Origin: Chryseobacterium sp. KLBC 52
GTDB taxonomy: Bacteria > Bacteroidota > Bacteroidia > Flavobacteriales > Weeksellaceae
Assembly (NCBI RefSeq): GCF_003347605.1
Contig: NZ_QDFZ01000012.1
Location: 1-64,000, forward strand
Length of the DNA: 64,000 nt
Direction of reading: 5' to 3'
The notes below the pieces were generated by a model. The model saw only the letters and a program-made list of their open reading frames with translations. It did not search any database and was not told the DNA's origin. Below, piece after piece: positions 61,939 to 64,000 of this stretch; positions within the stretch are counted from its first letter, which is position 1; the number at the start of each line of letters is the position of its first letter. The translations under genes and the position numbers were made by a program.

Positions 61939-62829
61939 TTATTTATCCTGTGGTATCGGATTAAATTGAGAGTTTTCAATAGTCAATTTCTTTGTTGTAA
62001 GATCATAGTGATCGTTCATAGACATCACATGTACCGTTAAGTTATCAATAGAGATCGGTTCTCCCAGATTGATATTCGTAAGATTAGTGTCTTTGATAAA
62101 TCTTCCGTCTACCAGAATTACAAGACCTGATCCTACAGCAGTCATCACGTCATTATGAATAAAAAGTCCTGTATCTTCACCCAATCCGATTCCCAGGGTT
62201 CTTGGATTGTTGACCACCGCCTGGAAGAGACGCCCGATTCTTCCCCGTTGTACAAAGTGCGTATCAATTATGACATTATCAATCAGTCCCAGCCCTTGAG
62301 TGGTTTTGATTTCGCCTTTTAATAAAGCTTCAGAGCTGCTTCCCTGATAGATCATATTTTCAGAAGCTGCAGCGGCACCTGCAGAAGTTCCTGAATAGAT
62401 AAAATCCTGTTCCTGATATTTTAATAAAACCGTATCATGAAATCTTGTTCCTCCAAGAATAGAGGTCAGTCTCAGCTGATCTCCTCCGGTGAACATCATT
62501 ACATCGGCGGCGTTTGCCCTTGCTACCATAGCATCAGAATTGGCTTCCTCACGGTTGTGGATATCCAGAACATTCACATTTTTTGCTCCCAGGAATTCAA
62601 ATGCTTTTTTATATTCAAAACCAACGATCTGGGGAATTTGAGAAGCAGTGGTAACGATTTCAATGACAGAATTTTCCTTTAGTTTTGATTCGTTGATGAT
62701 CTTTCGTAAGATCCCACGTTCAAAAAAATTAAGATTCTTTTCGATATTCTGATCATAATCGGTTTCAGCAAAACTTCCTTTGTTTACAGCGCCTCCGATA
62801 ACTATTAATTTTCCAACAGGTTTCATCAT
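61939..62829 (-). CDS. cphB: Cyanophycinase
   Basis: 296 aa, S51 family. Nucleophile Ser149 in YSGTSAGAAA; FTGGDQLRL and TTQGLGLIDNVIIDTHFVQRGRIGRLF are typical of CphB. It cuts cyanophycin into beta-Asp-Arg dipeptides. Divergent from cphA across 198 bp, in the same order as in other cyanophycin operons. Confidence 0.95.
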   Translation of the reverse strand: MMKPVGKLIVIGGAVNKGSFAETDYDQNIEKNLNFFERGILRKIINESKLKENSVIEIVTTASQIPQIVGFEYKKAFEFLGAKNVNVLDIHNREEANSDAMVARANAADVMMFTGGDQLRLTSILGGTRFHDTVLLKYQEQDFIYSGTSAGAAAASENMIYQGSSSEALLKGEIKTTQGLGLIDNVIIDTHFVQRGRIGRLFQAVVNNPRTLGIGLGEDTGLFIHNDVMTAVGSGLVILVDGRFIKDTNLTNINLGEPISIDNLTVHVMSMNDHYDLTTKKLTIENSQFNPIPQDK

Positions 62830-62975
62830 GGTACAAAATTAAAAAATAATTCACATTCTTTGGCTAATTTCATGCCATCTTTACTTGATTTTTAATGTTT
62901 TAGGAATGTTAATTAAAATTAATTTTTTTTTGACGAATCTTTAAATGTGGTATAGTTTCGTTTAGGGTTTTACAT

Positions 62976-62983
62976 TATCTTTG
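62976..62983 (+). promoter_or_regulatory. cphA promoter box
   Basis: TATCTTTG fits TAnnTTTG 45 bases upstream of cphA; TTT lies near 62956-62958 but no exact TTG is seen for -33. Confidence 0.5.
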
Positions 62984-63027
62984 GTTTTGAAAGGAGTTAT
63001 TGTTAACTGTTAAAATGCCAATAGACT

Positions 63028-64000
63028 ATGAAAATCGAAAAGATTCAGGCACTAAGAGGTCCTAACATCTGGAGTATCAGAAGAAAGAAGCTGATACAGA
63101 TGAGGTTAGACTTAGAAGAAATGGAGAATTATCCTACCAATAAAATTGAAGGATTCCGGGAAAGGATTGAAAAATTACTTCCCTCATTAATTACACACCG
63201 ATGCTCGGAAGGAGTGGAAGGAGGCTTTTTCCATAGAGTGGAAACGGGAACCTGGATGGGACACGTCATTGAGCATATTGCTTTGGAAATACAAACCCTG
63301 GCAGGAATGGATGTAGGGTTTGGAAGAACCCGTGAAACAAAAACTCCTGGAGTATATAACGTAGTATTTAATTATATTGAAGAAAATGCAGGAATTTATG
63401 CTGCAGAAGAATCTGTAAAAATCGCAGAGGCTCTGGTTGAAGGCAGAGAATATGATTTGCATGCATGTATTCATAAATTAAAAGAAATCAGGGAGCGTGT
63501 CCGTCTTGGGCCTTCTACCGGAAGTATTGTGGAAGAAGCTGCTTCCAGAAGGATCCCATGGATAAGGTTGGGAACCAACTCATTGGTACAGCTTGGTTAT
63601 GGTGTGAACCAACAAAGATTTCAGGCTACCATCACCGGAAAAACAAGTTCTATTGCAGTAGATATTGCGTGTAATAAAGAACTGACGAAAAGAATGCTTC
63701 ACGATGCAGCGATTCCGGTACCGATTGGAGATCTGACGGTTGATGAAGAAGGATTAAATGCCGTGATCAGAAAAATCGGGTATCCTATTGTTATCAAACC
63801 TTTGGATGGAAACCATGGAAAAGGTTCTTCTATTAATGTCAACGATTGGGATGCGGCTAAGATCGGCCTTGAGCATGCTCAGAAATATTCAAGAAAAGTA
63901 ATTGTTGAGAAATACATCACGGGATATGATTTCCGTATCCTGGTGATCAACAATAAAATGGTGGCTGCTGCCAGAAGAGTTCCTGCTCATGTTGTAGGAG
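63028..64000 (+). CDS. cphA: Cyanophycin synthetase, 5' part (continues beyond the window)
   Basis: 324 codons are visible from ATG 63028 (MKIEKIQALRGPNIWSIRRK) with no stop before base 64000. The N-terminal domain (1-160) contains VETGTWMGHVIEHIALEIQ-like text and TPGVYNVVFNYIEE; the ATP-grasp domain starts near 215 (KRMLHDAAIPVPIG, KPLDGNHGKGSSINV). CphA normally also has a Mur-ligase-like C-terminal domain, expected beyond the window. It polymerises Asp and Arg into cyanophycin without a template. Confidence 0.95.
   Translation, partial: MKIEKIQALRGPNIWSIRRKKLIQMRLDLEEMENYPTNKIEGFRERIEKLLPSLITHRCSEGVEGGFFHRVETGTWMGHVIEHIALEIQTLAGMDVGFGRTRETKTPGVYNVVFNYIEENAGIYAAEESVKIAEALVEGREYDLHACIHKLKEIRERVRLGPSTGSIVEEAASRRIPWIRLGTNSLVQLGYGVNQQRFQATITGKTSSIAVDIACNKELTKRMLHDAAIPVPIGDLTVDEEGLNAVIRKIGYPIVIKPLDGNHGKGSSINVNDWDAAKIGLEHAQKYSRKVIVEKYITGYDFRILVINNKMVAAARRVPAHVVG

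Overview
The window looks like chromosomal DNA of a Flavobacteriia member close to Chryseobacterium (Weeksellaceae); this is inferred from gene content, not from a search. The support is: AT-rich DNA; upstream regions with the Bacteroidetes promoter pair (TTTG/TTG, about 19 bp, then TAnnTTTG); few Shine-Dalgarno sites; GLPGLI-family proteins, DUF4476, M56/BlaI pairs, type IX secretion (T9SS) sorting domains, a bacteriocin-like GG-leader peptide and a cyanophycin locus. Most of it is ordinary core and envelope genome. No prophage, transposase or CRISPR array was found.

Layout. 0-2.2 kb: end of a tRNA-Met, an Ada-type zinc-binding protein next to a nucleic-acid 2OG-Fe(II) oxygenase, a GNAT acetyltransferase, and a strongly folded non-coding stretch. 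2.2-8 kb: a BlaI/M56 regulator pair with apparent operators, two GLPGLI proteins and a hexapeptide acetyltransferase preceded by a heptamer repeat. 8-14.9 kb: transaldolase, YdeI-like protein, TPR protein, PepE, a Zn-ribbon protein, PBP4-type carboxypeptidase, an orphan histidine kinase and a small GG-leader peptide. 15-24 kb (minus strand): M61 and M1 peptidases, a secreted M12B-like metalloprotease with a T9SS type A tail, TatC and KdsD-type isomerase. 24-32 kb (plus strand): RecQ, glycosyltransferase, cupin, LpdA, DUF4476 protein, CvfB-like protein. 32-42 kb: a large T9SS type B surface protein with a stop codon right after its apparent natural ATG, then a TetR gene with three operator-like sites and a TolC/HlyD/RND efflux operon.

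42-50.6 kb (minus strand): J-KTSC protein, retropepsin-like protein, VOC protein, DUF2306 and DUF2750 proteins, NudK, and a compact block of arginase-family, HPP, Zn-finger and TIGR01777 genes. 50.9-54.2 kb: secreted protein, O-methyltransferase and two decayed genes. 54.2-60.7 kb: divergent XRE regulator and ssb-HRDC pair, HisS, two PH-SHOCT proteins flanking a GNAT gene, and a methyltransferase. 60.8-64 kb: isoaspartyl peptidase, cyanophycinase and the divergent 5' part of cyanophycin synthetase, which together form a make-and-break cycle for a nitrogen storage polymer. The PepE dipeptidase at 10.5 kb and the arginase-family enzyme at 50 kb could feed from the same products, but this is only inference.

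Between genes there are several repeat types: heptamer tandem repeats just upstream of three genes (6475, 8969, 61705); four copies of an approximately 65 bp two-palindrome element (31141, 41992, 42081, 61808); a perfect 33 bp palindrome (15144); and many symmetric terminators between convergent genes.
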